Positions 9,355 to 18,936 are shown, counted from the first letter of the stretch. The stretch: DNA of 64,000 bases from Bacillus sp. M6-12 (GCF_002860285.1 NZ_PGVF01000003.1:124001-188000), one strand, 5' to 3'. Translations and numbers: made by a program. Notes: generated by a model not told the origin, from the sequence alone.

Positions 9355-10908
9355 TTAAACTGTGCCACAGACCTGGTTGGACACCTGATCGCGAAGTTTC
9401 ATTTTTTGGATTTTTCCACTGGCAGTGGTTGGAAATTCATTTATGAACACCACTTTGCCCGGAATTTTATAATTCGCTATTTGGTCCTTTAGAAACTCTT
9501 TAATTTCTTCTTCTGAACTTTCTGCACCATTCCTTAGCTGAATAACAGCACATACCACTTCACCAAGAACTGTATCCGGGATTCCTATGACCGCAGCACC
9601 AAGGATTTTACGGTGTTTTATCAGCACGCTTTCAATTTCCTGGGGATAGATATTATAACCGCCTCTAATGATCATTTCTTTTTTCCTGCCAACAAAATGC
9701 AGATATCCCTCTCCATCAAGAATTCCGAGATCCCCTGTGTAAAACCATCCGTCTGCATCGAGAACCTGGGCAGTCTGTTCTGGCATTTTATAATAGCCTT
9801 TCATCGTCCCGAAGCTTTTGATAGCTATTTCCCCGGTTTGTCCGGATGGGAGTTCAACCCGGTTTTCATCGACAATCTTAAGCTGAACTCCGGGAATTGG
9901 TTTCCCTAGTGTCTGCGTTATTTTCAGTTCATCATCATCATAAAGCGTCATCGTGACAGATACTGTTTCCGTTATTCCAAATGATTGGCAAAGATTAATG
10001 CCCATGCGTTCGCGTATTTCCATTACCTTACTCGGGGGAATAGGGGCCGCCCCTACCATACCCGCACGCAACGTTGATAAATCAAAGCTTTCAAAATCGT
10101 CAACTTCCAATTCTTTAATGAACATCGTCGGGACACCCTGCTGGATGGTTACTTTTTCTTGTTCGATCAATTTAAGAGTTTGAACGGGATGATATTTTTC
10201 CTGTAAAACCATGCGGGCACCCGTTGATACAGCACAAAGCAGATTACAGGCCATACCAAAAATATGGAAAAGCGGTGCAGAAATAATAAACACGTCTTCT
10301 GCCGCACATCTAAGTTCTCCAGCAAGTGTATGTGCTGACTGTACCACACCCCTGTGAGTAATCATAACCCCTTTTGGAACACCAGTTGTGCCGGAAGTAT
10401 ACAAAATACAAAACAGGTCGTCATTAACATCAACTTCAGCTGCTTTAACATGACCATCGACTTTGTCTTCGTACGCGTGGAGTCCCTCACGGCTGAACCT
10501 TACCGATATTAACGAAGGTACTATTTTTTTCGCTTCATTTAACCCAAAATTGCGATCAAATTCCTCCGATACTATCAAAATTTTAGGCTCGGAATTTTTT
10601 AAAATGTATTCCACTTCATGTGATCGGTATTTAGGATTAAAAGGAACCAGAATTGCTCCGATTTTGGCTGCAGCGAAAAATATAACCGCTGTTTCATACC
10701 AGTTAGGCAATGACACGGCAATCCTATCCGATTTTTGTATACCAAGGCTGTACAGAGTTGCGGCGAACATGTCCACATCCTTTTTCATCTCCCGGTAAGA
10801 AACACGTCGTGTTAAGTCAAAGATCGCTTCTTTTTCCTTCTGTGAGGAAGCGGCATTTTCCAACAAACCATACACTGTCATCAAATTCTTATCCTTATTC
10901 ATATACAT
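9355..10908 (-). CDS. AMP-dependent acyl/aryl-CoA ligase
   Basis: A 517-residue adenylate-forming ligase. It has the P-loop-like YTSGTTGVPKGV, the FGITE adenine motif, the GWFYTGDLG hinge region, and the C-terminal lysine in TASGKIQKMKLR. It activates a carboxylic acid to its CoA thioester through an acyl-AMP. It is the first gene of the operon with the thioesterase and acyl-CoA dehydrogenase. A GGGGCGAG site precedes two closely spaced ATGs (10908 and 10902), and either may be used. The specific acid cannot be read from the sequence; the neighbouring gentisate genes suggest an aromatic or arylalkanoic acid. Confidence 0.9.
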   Translation of the reverse strand: MYMNKDKNLMTVYGLLENAASSQKEKEAIFDLTRRVSYREMKKDVDMFAATLYSLGIQKSDRIAVSLPNWYETAVIFFAAAKIGAILVPFNPKYRSHEVEYILKNSEPKILIVSEEFDRNFGLNEAKKIVPSLISVRFSREGLHAYEDKVDGHVKAAEVDVNDDLFCILYTSGTTGVPKGVMITHRGVVQSAHTLAGELRCAAEDVFIISAPLFHIFGMACNLLCAVSTGARMVLQEKYHPVQTLKLIEQEKVTIQQGVPTMFIKELEVDDFESFDLSTLRAGMVGAAPIPPSKVMEIRERMGINLCQSFGITETVSVTMTLYDDDELKITQTLGKPIPGVQLKIVDENRVELPSGQTGEIAIKSFGTMKGYYKMPEQTAQVLDADGWFYTGDLGILDGEGYLHFVGRKKEMIIRGGYNIYPQEIESVLIKHRKILGAAVIGIPDTVLGEVVCAVIQLRNGAESSEEEIKEFLKDQIANYKIPGKVVFINEFPTTASGKIQKMKLRDQVSNQVCGTV

Positions 10909-11275
10909 ACTCGCCCCTATTTGGTTCTAATTTTCCTTCTGTCGCCTTAAATAATGAAATATAAGTATTACAAGCACTTCTTTTCATTTTCTTAGACATG
11001 CAAGCGCAGGAAATAGCGCATGGTTATATTTGTTAACAAAAGAATAATAATTTACAGTTGCACATCTCAATTGCGTTTTGTTTTTTTCGCATTGAATCTG
11101 TGCATCCAAAAGGATTACGCATTATGTCTTGAACATATGCGGCCTGCTTCAAGCTTTCTGCATAAATTGTGTGACAGCACAGAATAATAGTTTTGACAAT
11201 ATTTCTTTTAAAATATGAGAGTAGGAAAAGCCATCCTGGAATTAGGACGGCCGTGACTAATTTGAATCGCTTTTT
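10909..11275. other. intergenic region upstream of ligase operon
   Basis: About 365 bases between two minus-strand operons. The left part must hold the ligase operon promoter, though no clean -35/-10 pair stands out. A hairpin near the right end is listed separately. No gene is seen. Confidence 0.4.
11222..11252 (-). terminator. probable terminator of the thiolase operon
   Basis: Just after the thiolase stop codon, 11229-11252 forms an 8-bp stem (GCCATCCT with AGGACGGC, one G-U pair). On the minus strand it is followed by a short T-rich run (CTTTTCC). The run is modest, so this is moderately supported. Confidence 0.5.
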
Positions 11276-12451
11276 CTATAATGCTTCCCAAATCGCCGCA
11301 ATTCCCTGGCCACCGCCAATGCATACTGCCGACGCTCCGTATTTTTTCTTACGCCTTCTTAACTCATACACCAGTGCAGTTACGAGCCTTGTCCCGGATG
11401 CCGCCAAGGGATGCCCGATAGCAACTGCACCGCCATTTACGTTGCCTATTTCCAGGTCAAAGCCCAATTCTTTTTGACATGACAGGTACTGTGCTGAGAA
11501 TGCTTCATTTATTTCAATCAGGTCCAGATCTGAGATGTTTAAGTTGGCTTTCGCCAATGCACTTTTGATGGCCGGCACTGGACCGATTCCCATGTACTTC
11601 GGTTCTACGCCAACTACGTCCCAAGAAACAAGACGGGCAATCGGTTTTAGACCTTTTTCAGCTGCATACTCACTAGAGGCTACAATGACTGCCGCTGCAC
11701 CATCTACCATGCCGCTCGCATTACCGGGTGTTACGACGCCATTCTTAACGAATCTCGGTTTCAGTCTGCTGAGCTGTTCCATGCTTGTATGCCGAATGTG
11801 TTCATCCTCTTCAATGACTTTATCCCCTTTTCTGCCTTTTACGGTGACAGGAACAATTTCTTCTTTTAAATATCCTCTTTCCCTTGCAGCGAGCGCTCGT
11901 TCATGGCTCGAAAGTGCGTGCTGATCTGCCTCTTCCCTTGATATATTATATTTGGCTGCCAGGTTTTCAGCGGTTTCGGCCATTGTGCACTCGCCGTATG
12001 TGTCATAGAGTCCATCCCACACCCAGTCTTCTACGACAGGTGCACCGAGTGGACTTCCCCATCTCATCCCACGGATTACATGCGGCACCTGGCTCATGCT
12101 TTCAGACCCACCCGCCAGGACGACATTCGCCTCACCTGTTAGAATGTAACGTGCGGCCGTTAAAATGGCTTCGACACCGGTACCGCACAGCCGGTTGATC
12201 GTCAAAGCGGGGACGTTAATAGGCGTACCTGCTTTTAAGCCAACATGCCTTGCCAATAAGTGGGCATCTTTACTTGATTGCTGCACATTTCCGAATACAA
12301 CCTGATCAATTTCTTCTGCTGATATCTTCGCTCTTCTTATGGCTTCTTTTGCAGCAATGGCACCTAAGTCCGTTGCGGTTATTTCCCGGAATGAACCTGA
12401 AATTTCAGCGAACGGTGTCCGCGCACCTTCCAACAAAACGATTTCCTTCAT
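11276..12451 (-). CDS. acetyl-CoA C-acyltransferase (thiolase)
   Basis: A 391-residue thiolase of the usual family length. The catalytic triad is visible: nucleophile Cys89 (INRLCGTG), His347 (AIGHPLAASG) and Cys377 (CIGGGQG). It either cleaves 3-oxoacyl-CoA to acetyl-CoA and a shortened acyl-CoA, or runs in the biosynthetic direction. With the enoyl-CoA hydratase and 3-hydroxyacyl-CoA dehydrogenase upstream in the same direction it completes a beta-oxidation set. About 140 bases without a gene separate it from the hydratase. Confidence 0.92.
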   Translation of the reverse strand: MKEIVLLEGARTPFAEISGSFREITATDLGAIAAKEAIRRAKISAEEIDQVVFGNVQQSSKDAHLLARHVGLKAGTPINVPALTINRLCGTGVEAILTAARYILTGEANVVLAGGSESMSQVPHVIRGMRWGSPLGAPVVEDWVWDGLYDTYGECTMAETAENLAAKYNISREEADQHALSSHERALAARERGYLKEEIVPVTVKGRKGDKVIEEDEHIRHTSMEQLSRLKPRFVKNGVVTPGNASGMVDGAAAVIVASSEYAAEKGLKPIARLVSWDVVGVEPKYMGIGPVPAIKSALAKANLNISDLDLIEINEAFSAQYLSCQKELGFDLEIGNVNGGAVAIGHPLAASGTRLVTALVYELRRRKKKYGASAVCIGGGQGIAAIWEAL

Positions 12452-12595
12452 TCATTCACCTCATTTAAATTAATGGGGCCCACAGAAATCCCAAACTTTT
12501 TATCGTCTAAAAGAATCCTGGCCCTAAATTTATACCATTCGTGTGACAGCATATGGAAGATGAAGCGGAATCTTTCTCTATAGAACTTTTGTCCC

Positions 12596-13372
12596 TTATC
12601 TTCCTGTATACACTGGTTCCCTTTTTTCTACGAACGCCTGCAGTCCTTCCTTCCTATCCTCAGTTGAAAAGGCATTGGCAAAGCATGTGCTCTCGATGAT
12701 CAAACCTGATTCCAGATCGGTGTTGCTTCCGGCATTTACTGCAGTCTTCACCATCTGGAGCGCCACCGGCGGTTTTTGTGCCAGCTTTCCTGCCCATTCC
12801 TTCGCTTCTTCCAGAACTTCTCCAGCCGGTACCACTTTGTTGACGATATGTAAGTCCAGTGCACGCTGGGCATTAAACATTTCCCCGAAGTAAAGCAGCT
12901 CCTTGGCTACCCCCTGTCCAACAATCTTCTGCAAGCGCTGTGTGCCCCCGCCCCCCGGTATGATGCCGAGACCAACCTCGGGAAAGCCAAACTTCGCTTT
13001 ATCCGAACTTATTCGCATGTCGCAGGCAAGCGCCAGTTCCAATCCTCCGCCCAGTGCCATTCCATTCAATGCCGCAATGACCGGTTTTGTTACATTCTCT
13101 ATTTTTGTGAATACTTTCCTTGATGTCTTGTTCATCTTATTGATTCCCACCAGGTCCAGCCCTGCCATTTCATTGATGTCGGCTCCTGCGACGAACGCCC
13201 TCTCCCCGCTTCCAGTCAGCACGATTGCCCGCACATCCTCATTGGCTTCCAGTTCATCAAATAACATAGAAAGCTCACGGAATACCTGTGTATTCAATGG
13301 ATTGACGGGCGGACGGTTAACGGTGACCACCGCTACTTTATTTTCGATTTCGCATAATAGTAATTCGTACAT
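12596..13372 (-). CDS. enoyl-CoA hydratase/isomerase
   Basis: A crotonase-fold protein of about 258 residues. The oxyanion-hole segment FVAGADINEM is present, as are both catalytic glutamates of the hydratase type, in ALGGGLELALACD and KFGFPEVGLG, followed by GGGGTQRL. It hydrates 2-enoyl-CoA to 3-hydroxyacyl-CoA. I prefer the ATG at 13372, which has GGGG nine bases upstream; a TTG at 13387 would overlap the end of the dehydrogenase gene more closely. It lies immediately after the dehydrogenase gene, so the two are co-transcribed. Confidence 0.9.
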   Translation of the reverse strand: MYELLLCEIENKVAVVTVNRPPVNPLNTQVFRELSMLFDELEANEDVRAIVLTGSGERAFVAGADINEMAGLDLVGINKMNKTSRKVFTKIENVTKPVIAALNGMALGGGLELALACDMRISSDKAKFGFPEVGLGIIPGGGGTQRLQKIVGQGVAKELLYFGEMFNAQRALDLHIVNKVVPAGEVLEEAKEWAGKLAQKPPVALQMVKTAVNAGSNTDLESGLIIESTCFANAFSTEDRKEGLQAFVEKREPVYTGR

Positions 13373-13389
13373 CACATTCATCCCCAATC

Positions 13390-14244
13390 TTATTCGTAGT
13401 CGTAGAACCCTGCACCTGTCTTCTTTCCATGTCTGCCCGCCCTGACCAGCTGTTTCAAAAGGAGCGGCGGTGCAAAATGGTCATCATTGAACTCCTCTTT
13501 GAAATACTCCATCACATGATACCCGATGTCCACGCCCGCAAAGTCCTGCAGCGCAAACGGACCCATTGGATAGTTCAAGCCTAATGTGACGGCTTTATCA
13601 ATATCTTCTGCTGTCGCCACTCCTTCTTGCAGCAGCTTGATCGCCTCGATAAATTGAGGGATCATGATGCGGTTAACAATGAATCCAGGGGTGTCCTTTT
13701 TCACCTCGACCGGTTCTTTATTCAGTTGTTTAGATAGCGCTTTCAATTCTTGCACGGTTTCATCGCTTGTCTTGTACCCGCGCACTACCTCCACAAGTTT
13801 CATTAACTGGGCAGGATTGAAAAAATGCATCCCCGCAACGCGTTCCGGGCGTTTAGTAGCAGCTGCAATCTCAGTGATAGACATCGATGATGTGTTAGTA
13901 GCAAGGATTACGCCTTCCCGGACGATTTTGTCAAGCGCAGAGAATACTTCTTTTTTCAGGGCAAGATCTTCCAGTACCGCTTCAATCACAACATCCGCGT
14001 CCTTCAGGTCTTCGAGGTTTGTCGTCGTTTGGATTCTCCCAAGCGTTTCCAGTTTTTGATCTTCCGTCATCTTTCCCTTTGTAACGCTTTTATCCATGAA
14101 TTGCCCTATTCGCTTTAATGCATTGTCCAAATAGCGTTCTTCAATGTCACGTAAAATTACCGTAAAGCCATTCATTGCCGCAAGGTTCGCAATTCCCGAA
14201 CCCATTGACCCGGCACCGACGATACCGATTATTTGATTTGCCAT
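13390..14244 (-). CDS. 3-hydroxyacyl-CoA (3-hydroxybutyryl-CoA) dehydrogenase
   Basis: A 284-residue NAD-dependent dehydrogenase. The N-terminal Rossmann motif is GIVGAGSMGSGIA, ATNTSSMSI and the catalytic-His segment HFFNPAQLMKLVEVV follow, and the C-terminal domain ends with GAGFYDYE. Length matches the single-function 3-hydroxybutyryl-CoA dehydrogenase family. It oxidises 3-hydroxyacyl-CoA to 3-oxoacyl-CoA for the thiolase downstream. It is the first gene of the operon, with a dyad in its upstream region and the PucR-type regulator just beyond. Confidence 0.92.
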   Translation of the reverse strand: MANQIIGIVGAGSMGSGIANLAAMNGFTVILRDIEERYLDNALKRIGQFMDKSVTKGKMTEDQKLETLGRIQTTTNLEDLKDADVVIEAVLEDLALKKEVFSALDKIVREGVILATNTSSMSITEIAAATKRPERVAGMHFFNPAQLMKLVEVVRGYKTSDETVQELKALSKQLNKEPVEVKKDTPGFIVNRIMIPQFIEAIKLLQEGVATAEDIDKAVTLGLNYPMGPFALQDFAGVDIGYHVMEYFKEEFNDDHFAPPLLLKQLVRAGRHGKKTGAGFYDYE

Positions 14245-14306
14245 CTCTCTAGCTCCTTACTTTCTAAAATTAATAAATATTCTGTAAATAAATTATAGCG
14301 TTGAAG

Positions 14307-14334
14307 TACACATGATTGATACCTACAATGTGTA
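14307..14334. promoter_or_regulatory. inverted repeat upstream of the beta-oxidation operon
   Basis: TACACAT (14307-14313) and ATGTGTA (14328-14334) form a perfect 7-bp dyad with a 14-base spacer, 63-90 bases upstream of the dehydrogenase start. It is a candidate binding site for the PucR-type regulator encoded next to it; the assignment is inference. Confidence 0.45.
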
Positions 14335-14412
14335 TGAAAAACATATCATTATTTCATATATTCTAACGAAACAAGTCAATGCAGAACAAAGAGCATCACT
14401 ATTCTCTGTCGT

Positions 14413-16626
14413 TTAAAGAAGTCTTCCATTCATATCATAAAGTTTTAATGCCAACATCAGATTAAACCGTACTTCTGCATCGTTTAAATCCGCTTCCAGC
14501 AGCAATTCGATCCTTTCTAATCTGTACAATAGGGAACTCCGATGGATAAACAGTTCTTCTGCCGTGCTTTTTACGTTTCCATTGTTTTGAAGGAATACGT
14601 GAAGCGTATGAAAAAGATCTATGTTTTTTCCTTCTGAATATTTCAGGAGCGGACCCAGCTGATTTTTCACGAAAAGAACGACTGCAGTGGAATTATCAAG
14701 ATAATGGAGAATTGTATAGGAACCGAGGTCTTCAAAAAGAACATGACCATTGTTCTGGAATCTGCTGCTTATAATGTTCAATGCCTGATTGGCCTGCTGA
14801 TAGCTAACATAATAATCCCGAATACTTGCTGTTTTCCCGCCTATTCCCATTAGTACCCGGGATCGTACGGGTGCTTCAGAAGTCCACTTCTGAATTTTTT
14901 CATAGATTGTTTGCCAAAACTTCTTCGGTTTGTCCCTTTCTTTTTCCGAAGATATTATCAGAACGAACGTATCGCCGTGTGACCCGGAAATAAAGGAAAG
15001 GTTAAGTTCAGGCAGACGGGATTTTATTGAATCCCAAACAAGGGTTATTTTCGCCTGTTGTTCCAGAAGATTACTCTTTTTCATTTCACTTTCATCGAGT
15101 ATGATGGTCAAGACTGCCACACGATGACAGCTGAACAGGTTCCATTGAAATAGGTTTGCATATTGAAGAATACTTTCTTCATCTTCGATATTTTTCATCA
15201 GCAGCTTGCTTATGTAGCTGTCCTTTGCTTGTTCCTTTGCATCCAGAACAAGCTTTTGCTTAATAAACTGAATTGAGCAAATATTACGTGCTAAATCAAC
15301 CGTAATCCGTTCAAACTCGTCCAATTTCACACTCGACTGCCGAAGAGCCAGGTAACCGAGAAGATTTCCGCCCCCATTTACCGGCCAAACCGAAAAGCTA
15401 AAGTCAGCATTATTGGGATCCTGTATATTGATAACTCCATCACCCTGTTGCTTGTTTAACGTCTCCCTTACTGTTTCAGCAAACTTATCTGAATATATGA
15501 AACCATCTTCACGTTCCCATTCGGAGAAAGATAATGGGCGCATAAATCTATCAAATAACACAACTGAATTTTGAAACAACTCACACAGCATCAAAGTAAT
15601 GCCGTCAAAATTTTCGACTTCCACAGTTTCTTTCACAAGAGCCTGCTGATAATCCAAAAGAAACTGGAGCCGTTGTTTATGATCTCTCTCATTATTATAT
15701 AAACGGGCATTTTCAAGCAGAATGGCTACGTGATTGGATAATAGTTCGAGCACCCGCAAGTCATCTTCCGAAAAGACTTTCTCCCCTTTATTCTCGATAT
15801 GCAGCACTCCAATCGGTTTCAGATCAGCGAGGAGGGGTATTGTCAATTGGTTCCCGCCTGGTGTTTCCAGGTAAGGAAAATAATCTCTCAGCATATAGTT
15901 ATCCTGAATCATGATTTTCCCGGCAGGTTTTGTCCTCCCATAAGCCGGCGGCTGGAAGACGAAACAATTTTCTTTTTCACTAAATAAATAGATGCAGGCA
16001 AAATCGGCATTAGTGCCTTTTCCAGCCCTGTATGTCAATTCTGCGATATGGTGCTCCAGGGGTGCATCCAGTGAAAGGTTTTTGCTTATCCATTCAATAC
16101 CTTCAATTTTTTTCATCTGCAATTTTTTTTGCCTCGCCATAACCATGGCCACTGCTATGTCTTTTCCGAATTCCTCAAAATGGGTTTCCATATCCAAAAG
16201 CGGCACGTAGCTAAAAAAACCGACGATGCAGAAGCCGAAATGATATGTATCGTCTTTCAGGGGGACAGTGAACCATGTGTTAACATGAGCTTTCTTCAAT
16301 AGTTTTGCCAGTTCGCACTGTTCCGGTAAATCTGCAGTTTCATAGGTTACACTATGATCCAATAGTTTTGACGAGCATGCTGCTGTGTAAAGAGGGAAGC
16401 AATCGGTTACAGCGGGGACGTTTCCACTCCATGCTTTTGGCAGCAGCTTGCCCCCTTCGTTCATCACGACACCAACAAAATCGCAATACAGTTCCAATCG
16501 AAACGAATTCGTCAAGTACTGTAATGCCTCCTCTTCGGTATCAAATTTAATCAATTGGCGAGATGTCTTTCGCAAATGATTTTCTACTTTTTTCATTAAT
16601 TGTACTCTCTTTATATCAAACAACAA
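14413..16626 (-). CDS. GAF-domain PucR/CdaR-type transcriptional regulator
   Basis: A 737-residue regulator. GAF-like sensory regions fill the N-terminal half (about 20-160 and 170-310; the second includes DDLRVLELLSNHVAILLENARLY). A central GGDEF-like/CdaR region follows (about 480-640), and a C-terminal PucR helix-turn-helix ends the protein (NNGNVKSTAEELFIHRSSLLYRLERI cut here: key residues NVKSTAEELF and RSSLLYRL). Such proteins usually activate a neighbouring catabolic operon on binding a small molecule. It lies upstream of, and in the same direction as, the dehydrogenase-hydratase-thiolase genes. Translation probably begins at a TTG at 16626 or 16623, since AAAGGAGG lies just upstream; an ATG at 16596 is an alternative. 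Confidence 0.85.
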   Translation of the reverse strand: MLFDIKRVQLMKKVENHLRKTSRQLIKFDTEEEALQYLTNSFRLELYCDFVGVVMNEGGKLLPKAWSGNVPAVTDCFPLYTAACSSKLLDHSVTYETADLPEQCELAKLLKKAHVNTWFTVPLKDDTYHFGFCIVGFFSYVPLLDMETHFEEFGKDIAVAMVMARQKKLQMKKIEGIEWISKNLSLDAPLEHHIAELTYRAGKGTNADFACIYLFSEKENCFVFQPPAYGRTKPAGKIMIQDNYMLRDYFPYLETPGGNQLTIPLLADLKPIGVLHIENKGEKVFSEDDLRVLELLSNHVAILLENARLYNNERDHKQRLQFLLDYQQALVKETVEVENFDGITLMLCELFQNSVVLFDRFMRPLSFSEWEREDGFIYSDKFAETVRETLNKQQGDGVINIQDPNNADFSFSVWPVNGGGNLLGYLALRQSSVKLDEFERITVDLARNICSIQFIKQKLVLDAKEQAKDSYISKLLMKNIEDEESILQYANLFQWNLFSCHRVAVLTIILDESEMKKSNLLEQQAKITLVWDSIKSRLPELNLSFISGSHGDTFVLIISSEKERDKPKKFWQTIYEKIQKWTSEAPVRSRVLMGIGGKTASIRDYYVSYQQANQALNIISSRFQNNGHVLFEDLGSYTILHYLDNSTAVVLFVKNQLGPLLKYSEGKNIDLFHTLHVFLQNNGNVKSTAEELFIHRSSLLYRLERIELLLEADLNDAEVRFNLMLALKLYDMNGRLL

Positions 16627-16691
16627 TCATTCCTCCTTTGCCCGCAATCACTTTATTTCTATTGTAATAGAAGAAAAAGGAAAAACAAGAT

Positions 16692-17146
16692 TCATAGCAC
16701 CTGATAAAATTGGATTTGAACTTGGGACGGCCTCCTCAAACCTTCACCGACAAAAATATTCCTATTTAGAAAAGCATTTTTTTTACTCCCTGTCTCAAAC
16801 GAGGGTACCGTTTTAAAATAATAAGGTCCTTCCGGAACTTCTTCTCCATTAATAATGCGGTCAATAACATCCTTGGGTCCGTACCTACACCCTTTATTGA
16901 CCACGTAAATATGATCTTCATCATCTGCATGAAGGGTGTAATGGGCAAGGGCTTCTGTAACACCGTCATAGCGGTTCATTTAGTACCCAGCGCCACCTGG
17001 CAAGAAAATTCCGTTTAATCCCGGACCGATAAGTCTCCTTCCCTTAATAGAGATGATCCTTCTTAGTCCTGTGCCGACATCCCCACTTCAATTGGGATGT
17101 CCACATCAATAATCGCTGTAAATCTACGATGTAGGTTATTTCCCAT
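16692..17146 (-). pseudogene. DUF3237 family protein, broken
   Basis: Minus-strand frames from the ATG at 17146 encode a DUF3237-like protein in pieces: an N-terminal part through DVDIPIEVG, then after a frameshift near 17075 GTGLRRIISIKGRRLIGPG and LPGGAGY. An in-frame TAA follows where the family usually has Gln, and then MNRYDGVTEALAHYTL through FLNRNIFVGEG to the end. One frameshift and one nonsense codon break an otherwise complete gene of about 150 codons. The function of the family is unknown to me, though it is often seen near aromatic or acyl-CoA genes. Two sequencing errors are a less likely explanation. Confidence 0.75.
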
Positions 17147-17212
17147 GTCCTTTCCACCCCTTCTCTTAAGACATAAATCCCGAAGAGATAACCTCCTCGG
17201 GATTCAATAATT

Positions 17213-18577
17213 TTACTTAGCTGTAGCTGCAGTCAGATCATCTTCTGCTGATTTTTGTTCACTCATATTCACATTATAGTTCGCATGCTTCTCTTGAACG
17301 AACATCATCGCCAAACCACCCAATAAAGCGGCACTGGCAATTGCTGCGAAGTTATACTGGGGCTGAAGACTCATCGTCAAAAGAATTCCTACAAATGTTG
17401 GGGCGACAATTCCCCCTAAACGGCCAAACGCCATCGTACTGCCCAGGGCAGTAGAACGCATATCAGTAGGATAGTACTGGGATACAAAAGCGTTAGACAT
17501 ATTCTGTACTCCCACAGATGCGGCACCTATTACTGATATCAGGGCGAACGCGATGAATGTACTATCAGTGAAACCTATAAGTGACAGGGCAATTGCACCA
17601 CAGAAGAACAGTGGAACCAGAACTTTCTTAAAGCCCAACTTATCCACGAGTCTGCCAAAAATGATGGTACCTGCGATTGCACCAATTTGCATGACAGCCG
17701 TAAATGTGAGACTGGAACTAAGGTCATATCCAGCTTGCATCATAAGGCGCGGAAGCCAAGTATTCATTGAATAAATCAAAACGAATGCACTAAAGCAGGA
17801 AATCCAGAACATTATGGTACTGAATGCACGTTTTTGTTCAAACAATTTTACAACAGGTGAACCCGGCGCTTTCTGAGTAGGATTTACAAATTCCAGCGGC
17901 TTCTCCATGCTTATGCTGGAGTCGATCCTGGCAAGTACTTGCTTCGCCTCGTCCACTTTGCCTTTTTGAATAAGAAAACCAACAGATTCTGGTACACTCT
18001 TGATAATGAAGGGTATGAACAGAAGGGGAATACCCGCGAGCCAGTATATTGGCTCCCATCCAACTGTTGGCAGAAGCGAACGGCTTGTAAGTGCCGCCAA
18101 AATAGCACCGACAGAATAGCCGCAAAATACGAATGATACGAGAGCAGAACGGATATGCTTAGGTGCAAATTCTGTGGTCAGGGCAATGACATTGGGCATA
18201 ACTCCCCCTAAACCGATACCAGCAATGACACGACAAGTTATAAATAAGGCTGGACCATTTGCAAAACCGGATAACATTGTAAAAAAACTAAAAAGGAATA
18301 TAGTAAACAAGATAATTTTCTTTCGGCCCATTTTGTCAGCAAGCATCCCGAACAATACAGCACCGACTGCTGTACCCATTACCGTGTAACTGCCGATTGC
18401 TCCTGCTGTCACATCGGAAATTCCCCAATCCTTAATTAGAGAGGGTACTGTAGCCCCATAAATAACAACATCATATCCATCGAACATAATCACTAGAAAT
18501 AGCCAGAAGATTAACCAAATATGAAAGGAATGAATACGGCTTCCGTCAACTACATTCAATGGGTTAATCGATTTCAT
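17213..18577 (-). CDS. MFS transporter, aromatic acid:H+ symporter (AAHS) type
   Basis: A 454-residue, 12-TM major facilitator. The loop after TM2 reads ADKMGRKK, the TM1 region contains the acidic FDGYDVVIYG motif typical of aromatic-acid symporters (PcaK/BenK type), and PESVGFLIQKGK lies in the central loop. It probably imports an aromatic or related acid with protons. I chose the ATG at 18577 because AAGGAGG lies eight bases upstream; an ATG at 18607 would add ten residues with a poor site. It closes the catabolic island and probably supplies the substrate. Confidence 0.9.
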   Translation of the reverse strand: MKSINPLNVVDGSRIHSFHIWLIFWLFLVIMFDGYDVVIYGATVPSLIKDWGISDVTAGAIGSYTVMGTAVGAVLFGMLADKMGRKKIILFTIFLFSFFTMLSGFANGPALFITCRVIAGIGLGGVMPNVIALTTEFAPKHIRSALVSFVFCGYSVGAILAALTSRSLLPTVGWEPIYWLAGIPLLFIPFIIKSVPESVGFLIQKGKVDEAKQVLARIDSSISMEKPLEFVNPTQKAPGSPVVKLFEQKRAFSTIMFWISCFSAFVLIYSMNTWLPRLMMQAGYDLSSSLTFTAVMQIGAIAGTIIFGRLVDKLGFKKVLVPLFFCGAIALSLIGFTDSTFIAFALISVIGAASVGVQNMSNAFVSQYYPTDMRSTALGSTMAFGRLGGIVAPTFVGILLTMSLQPQYNFAAIASAALLGGLAMMFVQEKHANYNVNMSEQKSAEDDLTAATAK

Positions 18578-18636
18578 TATAAATACCTCCTTAATGTTCA
18601 TGTTCAATCCGAATTAATTTAACTTATCCCTCATAC

Positions 18637-18650
18637 AGAAAACGCTTACA
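18637..18650. promoter_or_regulatory. candidate catabolite-responsive element (cre)
   Basis: Minus-strand TGTAAGCGTTTTCT, 60-73 bases upstream of the symporter start, matches the CcpA consensus TGWAANCGNTNWCA at all but the last position. It suggests glucose repression of the transporter. Confidence 0.5.
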
Positions 18651-18775
18651 TACCTCCTTCTACCCTCCTGTTCAATTATCTGAATTTTCCGCAACTTAAT
18701 TGTAATCACAGGTGATTCATATTGTTAGCCGCCTATTGTAGGAAAAATGATTTTTATTTTCATCTATTTTGTTGG

Positions 18776-18795
18776 TGCAGGTTCTTGTACCTGCA
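18776..18795. repeat. inverted repeat upstream of the MFS symporter
   Basis: TGCAGGT and ACCTGCA form a perfect 7-bp dyad with a 6-base spacer, about 200 bases upstream of the symporter. It may be an operator or a small hairpin; nothing in the sequence decides. The rest of 18578-18936 shows no gene. Confidence 0.4.
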
Positions 18796-18936
18796 ATTAG
18801 CGAGGAGACCCGGATATGGGATTAATGCATTTTGCGTGGGTACTTTTCCGATTATCTTTCACTTTCGCTATTGTCACGATCTAGTTATTTCTAACTATAA
18901 AATTCCTAACCTCAATTTGCGTGACTTCACTTCCCA

